From an uncultured Selenomonadaceae bacterium (GTDB lineage Bacteria; Bacillota; Negativicutes; Selenomonadales; Selenomonadaceae), in assembly GCA_937902665.1 (NCBI GenBank), contig CALELM010000007.1:1-8706 (forward strand): a stretch of DNA of 8,706 nucleotides. Reading direction: 5' to 3'. Below are positions 1 through 6,364 of this stretch, piece by piece. Numbering within the stretch: position 1 is the first letter of the stretch; each line of letters begins with the position of its first letter. Under the pieces are notes generated by a model, which was given only the letters and a program-made list of their open reading frames with translations, did not search any database and had not been told where the DNA came from. Position numbers and translations under genes: made by a program.

Positions 1-1
1 T

Positions 2-94
2 TTCCCCCACTTACAGCAAGCTGTTGAAGAAGGGGACATCTTTAGCTTCGTTATAGAGATTCCATTGCAAAGGAGGATACTACCATGGAATTAA
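2..94 (+). CDS. Possible 3' end of an unidentified upstream gene (partial)
   Basis: An open frame enters from the left edge and runs 30 codons to a TAA at 92-94, overlapping the start of the LysR gene by 10 bases. The peptide contains EEGDIFSFVIEIP, which mixes charged and hydrophobic residues as a folded protein end would. I do not recognise a family. If real, the LysR ribosome binding site lies inside its last codons and the two genes would be translationally coupled. Thirty stop-free codons can easily arise by chance, and a second plus-strand frame is also open to a TAG at 54-56, so this is tentative. Confidence 0.35.
   Translation, partial: FPHLQQAVEEGDIFSFVIEIPLQRRILPWN
71..76 (+). promoter_or_regulatory. 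Ribosome binding site of the LysR-type gene
   Basis: A perfect AGGAGG lies 8 bases before the ATG at 85, which fixes that start. No convincing promoter is visible in the 84 bases available upstream. Confidence 0.85.
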
Positions 95-984
95 GACAAC
101 TTGAGTACTTTCAAATGACTAGTCGATTGCGAAACATTACTCGTGCAGCAGAACAGCTGCACGTTTCTCAGCCTAATATCACCGTGGCAATCAAAAAGCT
201 GGAAACCGAGCTTGGTATCCAGCTTTTTGACCGCAGCCAAAAGCAGCTGTCTCTCACGCCGGAAGGCACGGTCTTTCTTAATCGCATCGAACTGGCACTC
301 AGAAACATCCAAGATGCGATCCTCGAAGTGAATGATTACAAGCAATTACACAAAGGAAGCATAAAAATTGGTATCCCCCCAATGATTGGAGCTTATCTAT
401 TTCCTAAAATCTTTTCCGGTTTCCGTCATCATTATTCATTGCTTGACATTTACCTCTACGAAGAAGGTTCCATGAGCATACGAGAGCAAGTAGAGCGCAA
501 TGAACTTGATTTTGGAATCATCATCATTTCCAATGCATCTCCCAATCTCCAGCTGCTCCCTATGTCTAAAAACCAAATTGTTGCCTGCGTACCTGAAAAC
601 AGCCCACTGGCTGAAAAAAAGGTACTGACACTCCAAGATATTGCCGTTTCGGACATCATCATGCTAAAGGAAGGCTCCTTCCTTCGACAAATCACTCTAC
701 AAAAAATGAAGGAGGCCTATATCCATCCAAATATCGTGCTGGAATCCAATCAAATCCTGACCATTAAAGGCCTTGTATCACAAGGAATAGGCATTGCCTT
801 TTTGCTGGACATGGTTATCGAAAACGCCCCTGGCATCAAAGCCATCCCACTGGAAGATCCCATCTTCGTAGACGTCGGCCTTGCGTGGAAAAAAGACCGT
901 TATATTTCAAAAGCAGCCCAGTCCTTTATCGATTTTTGCCGCAACATATTAAGCAGCAATTCATACACACATCTTGTAAACTAA
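85..984 (+). CDS. LysR-type transcriptional regulator
   Basis: This 299-residue protein has the normal length and layout of a LysR-type regulator. An N-terminal winged helix-turn-helix (about residues 1-60) carries the hallmark run of AAEQLHVSQPNITVAIKKLE, followed by GIQLFDR and LTPEG. A linker helix (about 61-89) leads to a periplasmic-binding-protein-like effector domain (about 91-290) that opens with GSIKIGIPPMIGAYLFP. Members bind DNA as tetramers and respond to small molecules. The GIPPxIGxYLFP opening is reminiscent of CidR/YwbI-like members, but the effector cannot be assigned. LysR regulators often control a divergent neighbour. Here no such gene is visible: the gene reads rightward and converges on the lytic transglycosylase. 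Its target therefore lies left of the window or elsewhere. It starts at the ATG with AGGAGG 8 bases upstream. Confidence 0.95.
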   Translation: MELRQLEYFQMTSRLRNITRAAEQLHVSQPNITVAIKKLETELGIQLFDRSQKQLSLTPEGTVFLNRIELALRNIQDAILEVNDYKQLHKGSIKIGIPPMIGAYLFPKIFSGFRHHYSLLDIYLYEEGSMSIREQVERNELDFGIIIISNASPNLQLLPMSKNQIVACVPENSPLAEKKVLTLQDIAVSDIIMLKEGSFLRQITLQKMKEAYIHPNIVLESNQILTIKGLVSQGIGIAFLLDMVIENAPGIKAIPLEDPIFVDVGLAWKKDRYISKAAQSFIDFCRNILSSNSYTHLVN

Positions 985-999
985 ACGTGTGCAGAAATG

Positions 1000-1608
1000 T
1001 CAATAATATAATTCAAGGTATTTTTTTTGGTACTTCAAGACCTTATGAACATACTCCCTTGTTTCCAGAAAGGGAATCTTATCCATATCAGAAAAGTCCA
1101 TATCCCAATGGTATTCCTTCATCCATTCTTTAACATTTCCACGCCCTGCATTATACGCAGCAAGGACTAAGATCGTATTCCCTTGAAATTCTTCTTGCAA
1201 TTCCGACAAGTACCAGATTCCATAACGGATGTTTACCTCTGGATCACGCAAGCGTTTTACAGAATATTCCTTATCATCCAATCTGCCTGCTATCCATTTT
1301 GCTGTATCCGGCATCAACTGCATCAGACCAATCGCGCCCCGGTGCGATTTTGCCTCATGCTTGAAATTACTCTCTGTCTTAATAACAGCGATTGCAAGAT
1401 TGCTGTCCACATTATAAAGCTCAGAATACTTCTTTACCTCCTCCTGATAAGGATATGGATATAAATAGCTTCTTTGCACCGAAGTAATCTGAAAAAGAAA
1501 ATATAATCCAAAGCTGATCAGCAAAAGACAAATTCCTACCACCAAGGAATAGTTCACTCGCTTTTGTGTTCGCTGCGCTTCATGCATTTCCACAAAATAA
1601 CCTTCCAT
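1000..1608 (-). CDS. Membrane-anchored lytic transglycosylase (SLT domain)
   Basis: This 202-residue enzyme is predicted to cleave the MurNAc-GlcNAc bond of peptidoglycan non-hydrolytically, forming anhydroMurNAc ends. A short basic N-terminus precedes one membrane segment (about residues 20-40), so the catalytic part should face outside the cytoplasmic membrane. The SLT/lysozyme-like domain (about 60-195) shows IKTESNF with catalytic Glu79, GLMQLMP at 94-100, AAYNAG at 150-155 and ETREYVHKV near the end, all hallmarks of the Slt70-like family. It is compact, with only the catalytic domain behind the anchor. Its ATG directly abuts the coaE TGA, with GGAGAGG about 10 bases upstream inside coaE, suggesting coupled translation. 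A GTG at codon 6 is a possible alternative start. A run of eight A in the coding strand (1028-1021) lies close to the 3' end. Confidence 0.93.
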   Translation of the reverse strand: MEGYFVEMHEAQRTQKRVNYSLVVGICLLLISFGLYFLFQITSVQRSYLYPYPYQEEVKKYSELYNVDSNLAIAVIKTESNFKHEAKSHRGAIGLMQLMPDTAKWIAGRLDDKEYSVKRLRDPEVNIRYGIWYLSELQEEFQGNTILVLAAYNAGRGNVKEWMKEYHWDMDFSDMDKIPFLETREYVHKVLKYQKKYLELYY

Positions 1609-2199
1609 TCATAATAAACCTCTCCACGCAGCCTCCACCTGCTGCATCGTATGCTCCAGATCCCCTAAATTATAGATGACCACATCTGCTTTTTCCTTTT
1701 TTTCCTCTATAGGCATCTGTGCCTTGATTCTTCGCTCAGCTTCCTGACTGGAAAAAGCATTTCTTTTCATCAAACGCGCCTTTTGTATATCCGCAGATAC
1801 ATATACGACCCATACAGCTTCCACCATGGACTCCCAACCTGCCTCATACAAAAGAGGCACATCCAGAAACACATTTACATTCCCGTTCCGTTTCAACGTC
1901 TCCAACCGAGATTCCATCTCAAAGCGAATCAGAGGATGTGCCATGGAATTCAGCCACGCCTTTTCACTTTCTGATGTGAACACCTTTTCTGCTGCCGCTC
2001 TTCGATTCAAATCGCCATTGGGCAGCAAAACCTCATTGCCGTAACGCTGCACATATGCCTGCCAAATAGGCTGATCAGGCTGAGATAACTGATACGCAAT
2101 AGCATCCGCATCCAAAATCTCTGCACCAAGCCGATGCAAATACTGTGCTACAACGCTCTTTCCACTGGCTATCCCACCTGTCAAACCGATTACATGCAT
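1609..2199 (-). CDS. coaE: Dephospho-CoA kinase
   Basis: CoaE phosphorylates the ribose 3'-hydroxyl of dephospho-CoA with ATP, the last step of coenzyme A synthesis, in the cytoplasm. The 196-residue product has the P-loop GGIASGKS at residues 8-15, the DAD motif at 30-32, HPLIR at 88-92, DVPLLYE at 113-119, and a lid region ending in RRIKAQMP, all in family order. Length is typical. The ATG at 2199 is chosen because AGGAG sits 7 bases upstream and the family begins with an MxxIGLTGG-like sequence. An in-frame start at 2244 would add 15 unlikely residues and overlap polA. The gene begins 13 bases after polA and ends flush with the lytic transglycosylase start, so it is an internal operon member. 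No mutM lies between polA and coaE, unlike in Bacillus. Confidence 0.97.
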   Translation of the reverse strand: MHVIGLTGGIASGKSVVAQYLHRLGAEILDADAIAYQLSQPDQPIWQAYVQRYGNEVLLPNGDLNRRAAAEKVFTSESEKAWLNSMAHPLIRFEMESRLETLKRNGNVNVFLDVPLLYEAGWESMVEAVWVVYVSADIQKARLMKRNAFSSQEAERRIKAQMPIEEKKEKADVVIYNLGDLEHTMQQVEAAWRGLL

Positions 2200-2206
2200 A
2201 CCAATA

Positions 2207-2211
2207 CTCCT
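2207..2211 (-). promoter_or_regulatory. Ribosome binding site that fixes the coaE start
   Basis: AGGAG read on the minus strand lies 7 bases before the ATG at 2199, in the 13-base gap after the polA stop. It supports the short CoaE over the longer in-frame version starting at 2244. Confidence 0.8.
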
Positions 2212-2212
2212 A

Positions 2213-4825
2213 TCACTTTGCCTCTGCCCAATCCTTTCCAACATTGATTTCGATGACCAACGGAACGGAAAGCTCTACGATATGTTCCATAGCATCACGC
2301 AAAAGATTCGACAAAGGCTCTATTTCTTCTTGCACCACTTCAAAAACGAGCTCGTCATGTACCTGCAAAAGCATACGGCTTTTAAAGCCTGCCTCCTGCA
2401 TCCTCTTAAACACTGTTGCCATAGCCAGTTTGATGATATCTGCTGCTGTTCCCTGTATTGGCGTATTCATTGCCATACGTTCCGCAAGGCTTCGCTGGTT
2501 AAAATTACGGCTTCTTATTGCAGGAAGCTCCCTTTTTCTTCCAAACAACGTGGTCACATAGCCATCCTTGTGCGCCAATGCTACCGTACTGTCCAAGAAC
2601 GTTTTAACATCAGGATATCTCGAAAAATACTTATCAATATAATCAGCTGCTTCATTTCTCGGAATATGCAAATCCCTTGACAGGCCATAATCGCTGATTC
2701 CATAAACAATACCGAAGTTAACAGCCTTTGCCTTTCTGCGAAGCTCTGGTGATACCTCGTCCAAAGGTACATCAAAAACTTCTGCCGCCGTACATGCATG
2801 AACATCTTCATCATGCAGAAATGCATCAATAAAGTTCTTGTCCTGCGACATATGAGCCAATATCCTCAACTCGATCTGTGAGTAATCGGCAGAAAGAATT
2901 CCATCATATCCAGCAGATGGCTCAAACAAGGAACGAATTTCTTTCCCTGCTTCCGTTCGAACGGGAATGTTCTGCAAATTAGGATCAGAGCTGCTCAACC
3001 GTCCAGTAGCCGTTACTGTCTGATTGAAGCTTGTATGGATACGATGTGTTTTTTCGTTCAGCAATTCAAATAACCCATCCAGATATGTAGACTTCAGCTT
3101 TGTCCACGTCCGATAAGAAAGTATTTTTTCTATCACGGGATGCAATCCATAAAGATTTTCCAATACTTCCGCATTGGTAGAATATCCTGTTTTCGTCTTT
3201 TTGATCACAGGCAAATTCAATCGTTCAAATAAAACAGATCCCAACTGCTTGGGAGACTGAATATTGAATTTTTCTCCCGTCAAAGAAAAGATTTCTTCCT
3301 CTAAAGAAAGAATCTTTTCCTGCATCTTCTTAGCCTGCAGTGACAGCCTTTCATGATTCACAAAAATTCCCGTTCGCTCCATGAAAGCCAAGACCTCCAC
3401 CACAGGAAGCTCTATTTCAGCATATAAGCGATCCAGCTTTTGTTCAACTAATTTTTCCTTTAAAACGTTTCCCAAATAAAAAACAACTTTTGTTTCCCAT
3501 GCCAGCCGCTGCAACACATCATCAAATTTCTCCAACGCAAAACCAGGGAGATATTCCGCCATGAGATAAGAAAGGGGTCTCTCCTTCTCCTCTGGACGAA
3601 GCAAATATGCCGCTAAAGAAATATCAAAACACTTGCAAGGACAAGCGATTCCCACATGATATAACTGCTTCACATCAGAAGTCCATACTTGCTCCATTTT
3701 CTGCAAGGCTGAAATCACTTCCCCAAACAAAGAGGAATTTCCTGCCACGAAATAAGTTCCATGTTCGGTTGCCAAAAATAATCGTCCCAACTGCAAAAAA
3801 GGAGTCTTTCCCTCTGTCTCAATAGACATTGCCACATGCTTCGATGCAACAATATCTTGAATTTCCTCTTGGGAAACAAGCTCCTTATATTGCGCAGAAA
3901 TCGTCTGTTGAGCAGGTACAAACCCTTCAAAAGGAAGCGTATCCTCTGCCCCGCTGAAAAAAAACTCCTCGCAATGCTTCAAAACAGACTTCAACCCATA
4001 CCTATGGCAAAAAGACCTCAACTTTTCCTGATCTGGATGCACCAAAAATTTTTCAGGAAGAAAATCAACCCCCGGAACATCGCAATGAATAGTTGCTAAT
4101 TTCTTGGAAAGAAATGCCTGTTCCCTATTGATGGAAAGATTTTCTTGCAACTTTTTCCCTTTTATCTCATCTACATGCTCAAATATATTTTCCAAAGACT
4201 CATATTCCAGCAGGAGCTTCGTTGCAGTTTTATGCCCAACTCCAGGAACTCCTGGTATATTGTCCGATGTATCCCCCATCAGCCCCTTCAAATCAATCAG
4301 CTTCAACGGCTGCATTTGGTATTCTTCTTCAAAAGCAGTTTCATCATACAGCTTCATCTCAGAAATACCCTTTTTGGTCAGCATGACCGTCAAACCTTTT
4401 CTTACTAATTGAAGCGCATCTCGGTCTCCAGTAACTACCATGACATCACAGTCATCGCTTGCAGCCTTTGTAGCTAACGTTCCGATAAGATCATCAGCCT
4501 CATAGCCTTCCTTTTCTACAAAAGCAATGCCGCAAGACGCAGAAAAATCACGCAGTAATGGAATCTGCACCTTTAATTCTTCCGGTGTCGGCTTACGGGT
4601 TCCTTTGTAATCCGAAAACATTTCATTTCGAAAAGTTTTTTTCCCCTTATCAAACGCAATAGCCAAGAAATCCGGTTTCATTTCCTTCAAAAGTTTCAAG
4701 AGCATATTGGAAAAGCCTAAGACAGCATTCGTGAATTCCCCGCTCGCCGCTGCAAGAAGCGGAAGTGCATAAAACGCCCGATACATCAAGCTGCTTCCAT
4801 CCAGTACCAAGAATTTCTTCTTCAA
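2213..4825 (-). CDS. polA: DNA polymerase I, proofreading domain degenerate
   Basis: The 870-residue protein has the complete three-domain PolA layout. The 5' nuclease domain (about 1-290) keeps its acidic residues: VLDG at 7-10, YEADD at 108-112, VTGDRD at 131-136 and GDTSDN at 184-189, then a helix-hairpin-helix region. The central 3'-5' exonuclease fold (about 310-460) has lost its metal ligands: positions matching E. coli Asp355, Asp424 and Asp501 read Ser334, Leu388 and Thr445 by eye. The polymerase domain (about 465-870) is intact, with motif A LSADYSQIE (Asp647), the O-helix series Arg696, Lys700, Phe704 and Tyr708, and motif C QVHDELVFE (Asp824). It should fill gaps, remove RNA primers and act in excision repair without self-proofreading. 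Translation starts at TTG 4825, behind GGGGGAG. It is the second gene of its operon. Confidence 0.98.
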   Translation of the reverse strand: MKKKFLVLDGSSLMYRAFYALPLLAAASGEFTNAVLGFSNMLLKLLKEMKPDFLAIAFDKGKKTFRNEMFSDYKGTRKPTPEELKVQIPLLRDFSASCGIAFVEKEGYEADDLIGTLATKAASDDCDVMVVTGDRDALQLVRKGLTVMLTKKGISEMKLYDETAFEEEYQMQPLKLIDLKGLMGDTSDNIPGVPGVGHKTATKLLLEYESLENIFEHVDEIKGKKLQENLSINREQAFLSKKLATIHCDVPGVDFLPEKFLVHPDQEKLRSFCHRYGLKSVLKHCEEFFFSGAEDTLPFEGFVPAQQTISAQYKELVSQEEIQDIVASKHVAMSIETEGKTPFLQLGRLFLATEHGTYFVAGNSSLFGEVISALQKMEQVWTSDVKQLYHVGIACPCKCFDISLAAYLLRPEEKERPLSYLMAEYLPGFALEKFDDVLQRLAWETKVVFYLGNVLKEKLVEQKLDRLYAEIELPVVEVLAFMERTGIFVNHERLSLQAKKMQEKILSLEEEIFSLTGEKFNIQSPKQLGSVLFERLNLPVIKKTKTGYSTNAEVLENLYGLHPVIEKILSYRTWTKLKSTYLDGLFELLNEKTHRIHTSFNQTVTATGRLSSSDPNLQNIPVRTEAGKEIRSLFEPSAGYDGILSADYSQIELRILAHMSQDKNFIDAFLHDEDVHACTAAEVFDVPLDEVSPELRRKAKAVNFGIVYGISDYGLSRDLHIPRNEAADYIDKYFSRYPDVKTFLDSTVALAHKDGYVTTLFGRKRELPAIRSRNFNQRSLAERMAMNTPIQGTAADIIKLAMATVFKRMQEAGFKSRMLLQVHDELVFEVVQEEIEPLSNLLRDAMEHIVELSVPLVIEINVGKDWAEAK

Positions 4826-4831
4826 GAATTT

Positions 4832-4838
4832 CTCCCCC
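4832..4838 (-). promoter_or_regulatory. Ribosome binding site for the TTG start of polA
   Basis: GGGGGAG on the minus strand lies 6 bases before a TTG whose next codons give the typical PolA opening KKKFLVLDGSS. No ATG is present at this position, so TTG is the start. The site occupies most of the 15-base gap after the L,D-transpeptidase stop. Confidence 0.8.
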
Positions 4839-4840
4839 TA

Positions 4841-6148
4841 TCACTTTGCTTGAACAGATCCTTGGGTATTTTGTGGCTGAGGCATATTCGTTTCCGTTGC
4901 AGAAGCCGCAGTTGCTGCCTTGTTTCTTCCCGTTCCGTCTACCGCATCCTGCTTGGGTGAAACCCCGTTTCCCTTATTGGGCAGGAAGGGATTTGTTTTG
5001 TTCGTTGTACTCAACTGATACATGTTCCCGGAATTCAATCCTCCACTCAAATGGAACAAAGTCTCCACATCATCAGCATTGAAATAAAGCACGTCCCTTT
5101 TATTGTAGCCGATAACTTTTCCATATGGACTTTCCAAAGAGCTTTCCTCTTCATTCCATCGGACATCTAATTGCAAAGCCGATGCAATCCCAGTAACAGG
5201 AAGATACATCACTGCATCAGAAAGCACCGCTTTTCCTGAAATTCTGCTTCCATTGACCAAAATAGGATAAACCTTTCCAATATATGTGGGTTCACCGTCC
5301 GAAGCAGAAATCTTCTCCTCAATGCTTGCATAGCTTACAAAGGATTCCACTCCATAACCCTTCAGCCATTGATCAACTAGATCCACAGAAATTGGCTGCC
5401 AGCCATATCCATCTGGATATATATAATATGCAACCATATCGTCAGGAGATTTCTCTACGACAATACGATTATATGTAATTTCTACTGGGGTTCCCAACTC
5501 CACCAGATCAAAGAGTGCTTCCACATCACTTTCCAGCATACGAATACAACCATTCGACACATAATGCCCAATGCTGTCCGGCTTGTTTGTTCCATGAATA
5601 CCATAATTCCCATACAGCAGCATCCACCGATAGCCTAACGGATTAGATGGGCCGGAAGGAATTACATTCTCTGGATCGGATGGATCCGTCCATGTCGGAT
5701 TAAGATCCTTGGAACTGATTTTATAATATCCAGTTGGTGTCGGAGTCGAAGTTGTCCCTGGGCCAATGGGATACATACGGATCTTTTCATTACCCTGATA
5801 CAATGTCAGCAATCTGCTTGCTAAATTGATCACAATTTTCTTTTCTAAATCCTGTTGCTCTTGCGCCTGTTGCTCTTGTGCCTGTTGCCCTTGTGTCTGT
5901 TGCTCTTGCGCCTGTTGTTCTTGAGGAGCTGCCAACGATGCCGTTGGTTCATTTTCATAAACCTCCGTCTCCCCTTCAACAACTGGTGTTTCCTTTAACT
6001 CCAAGGAAGCCGAAGGAAGCCCTTCCCTTGAATGGGGCGTAGAACCGTCCAGAAATTCCTCATAATTACTAGCTGCCATAACATTTCCTGCCAAGAGTCC
6101 CATCATCAAGAACGCCCCAAGCAGTCTAACAATAACCTTCCCCAACAT
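4841..6148 (-). CDS. Secreted L,D-transpeptidase (YkuD fold) with C-terminal copper-amine-oxidase-like domain
   Basis: This 435-residue enzyme probably makes 3-3 cross-links in peptidoglycan or attaches proteins to it, outside the membrane. Residues 1-25 form a Sec signal peptide ending VMA, with no lipobox. A Gln/Glu-rich linker (about 76-101) contains five pentapeptide repeats. The YkuD domain (about 105-228) opens with KIVINLASRLLTLYQG and carries IHGTN (His185) and SNGCIRM (Cys201 nucleophile). The usual SHGC is SNGC here, a position that varies in the family. Residues about 290-385, including PILVNGSRISG and LPVTGIASALQLDVRWNEE, resemble the copper amine oxidase N-terminal-like domain found in Bacillota surface proteins. 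A disordered tail follows. The ATG at 6148 has AAGGG 8 bases upstream; a TTG two codons earlier is too close to it. The gene is first in the operon with polA. Confidence 0.92.
   Translation of the reverse strand: MLGKVIVRLLGAFLMMGLLAGNVMAASNYEEFLDGSTPHSREGLPSASLELKETPVVEGETEVYENEPTASLAAPQEQQAQEQQTQGQQAQEQQAQEQQDLEKKIVINLASRLLTLYQGNEKIRMYPIGPGTTSTPTPTGYYKISSKDLNPTWTDPSDPENVIPSGPSNPLGYRWMLLYGNYGIHGTNKPDSIGHYVSNGCIRMLESDVEALFDLVELGTPVEITYNRIVVEKSPDDMVAYYIYPDGYGWQPISVDLVDQWLKGYGVESFVSYASIEEKISASDGEPTYIGKVYPILVNGSRISGKAVLSDAVMYLPVTGIASALQLDVRWNEEESSLESPYGKVIGYNKRDVLYFNADDVETLFHLSGGLNSGNMYQLSTTNKTNPFLPNKGNGVSPKQDAVDGTGRNKAATAASATETNMPQPQNTQGSVQAK
5851..5925 (-). repeat. Five tandem copies of a 15-bp in-frame repeat
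   Basis: Five consecutive 15-bp units with plus-strand consensus CCTGTTGCTCTTGCG run exactly from 5851 to 5925, each differing from the consensus at no more than about three bases. On the coding strand each unit gives a pentapeptide of the form (A/T)Q(E/G)QQ, making the linker between signal peptide and catalytic domain. The length is a multiple of three, so gain or loss of units would change linker length without shifting frame. Confidence 0.95.
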
Positions 6149-6161
6149 ATGCAAAACCCTT
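6146..6161 (-). promoter_or_regulatory. Ribosome binding site and start region of the L,D-transpeptidase
   Basis: AAGGG (6161-6157, minus strand) lies 8 bases before ATG 6148 but only 2 bases before the in-frame TTG at 6154. The ATG is therefore preferred. Confidence 0.7.
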
Positions 6162-6185
6162 CTCTTCTATGAATTTCAAAAATCT

Positions 6186-6215
6186 AAACTTCATCATACC
6201 ATTATCAAACTTCAT
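6186..6215 (-). repeat. Direct repeat in the L,D-transpeptidase promoter
   Basis: Two identical 9-bp copies, plus-strand AAACTTCAT, lie at 6186-6194 and 6207-6215, start to start 21 bp apart, about two helical turns. One falls in the promoter spacer beside the -35 box and the other spans the end of the -10 box and the expected transcription start. This geometry is like a tandem regulator site, but no binding protein can be named. Confidence 0.5.
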
Positions 6216-6221
6216 TTGCAA
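6193..6221 (-). promoter_or_regulatory. Sigma-A-type promoter of the L,D-transpeptidase-polA-coaE operon
   Basis: On the minus strand TTGCAA (6221-6216) is followed after exactly 17 bases by TATGAT (6198-6193), with TGG just before it giving an extended -10. Transcription would start near 6186, leaving a leader of about 37 bases before the ATG at 6148. The promoter lies just downstream of the terminator of the preceding unit, as expected for an independent operon. Confidence 0.75.
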
Positions 6222-6231
6222 TGGATTGCAA
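6216..6231. promoter_or_regulatory. Perfect 16-bp palindrome over the -35 box (operator candidate)
   Basis: TTGCAATGGATTGCAA is a perfect inverted repeat with 7-bp arms and a 2-base centre. Its left arm contains the -35 hexamer of the operon promoter, so a dimeric protein bound here would compete with RNA polymerase. Three bases further upstream (6235-6245) lies a second palindrome, CTTGAATCAAG, with 5-bp arms and a 1-base centre. The regulator is not identifiable from the window. Confidence 0.55.
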
Positions 6232-6261
6232 CACCTTGAATCAAGAAACTTGCATCAGCTC

Positions 6262-6304
6262 AAAAAAAACACTGCAGCCATGAACCCCCATTCACCACTG
6301 CAGT
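6262..6304 (-). terminator. Rho-independent terminator after the UPF0210 gene
   Basis: On the minus strand ACTGCAG (6304-6298) pairs perfectly with CTGCAGT (6277-6271). A further TGAA/TTCA pairing in the loop extends the structure after a 3-base internal bulge on each side. Eight T residues follow after one G (6269-6262). It lies about 60 bases after the UPF0210 stop and before the next promoter, and so separates the two minus-strand transcription units. Confidence 0.9.
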
Positions 6305-6364
6305 ATCATACAAAATATTGATATCATTTTAGGCACGAATTTATTTGCCACGCCATCTGTTTTC

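Noticed and set aside
1..39. Minus-strand frame starting with ATG at 39 as a divergent partner of the LysR gene
   Set aside because: No adequate ribosome binding site, an unusual peptide (MSPSSTACCKWGK), and only 13 codons visible.
24..57. TTGAAG and TATAGA as a promoter for the LysR gene
   Set aside because: The spacing is 22 bases, well outside the usable range.
966..991. Hairpin between the convergent LysR and lytic transglycosylase genes
   Set aside because: Only a CACAC/GTGTG pairing with a loop of about 16 bases and no T run on either strand; too weak for a terminator.
1609..2244. Longer CoaE start at 2244
   Set aside because: It overlaps the end of polA, adds 15 residues before the conserved opening, and ignores the AGGAG site placed correctly for ATG 2199.
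5851..5925. CRISPR-like reading of the tandem repeat
   Set aside because: Units of 15 bp are contiguous, without spacers, and are in frame within a protein.
6149..6154. TTG 6154 as start of the L,D-transpeptidase
   Set aside because: It lies only 2 bases after the AAGGG ribosome binding site, whereas ATG 6148 lies 8 bases after it.
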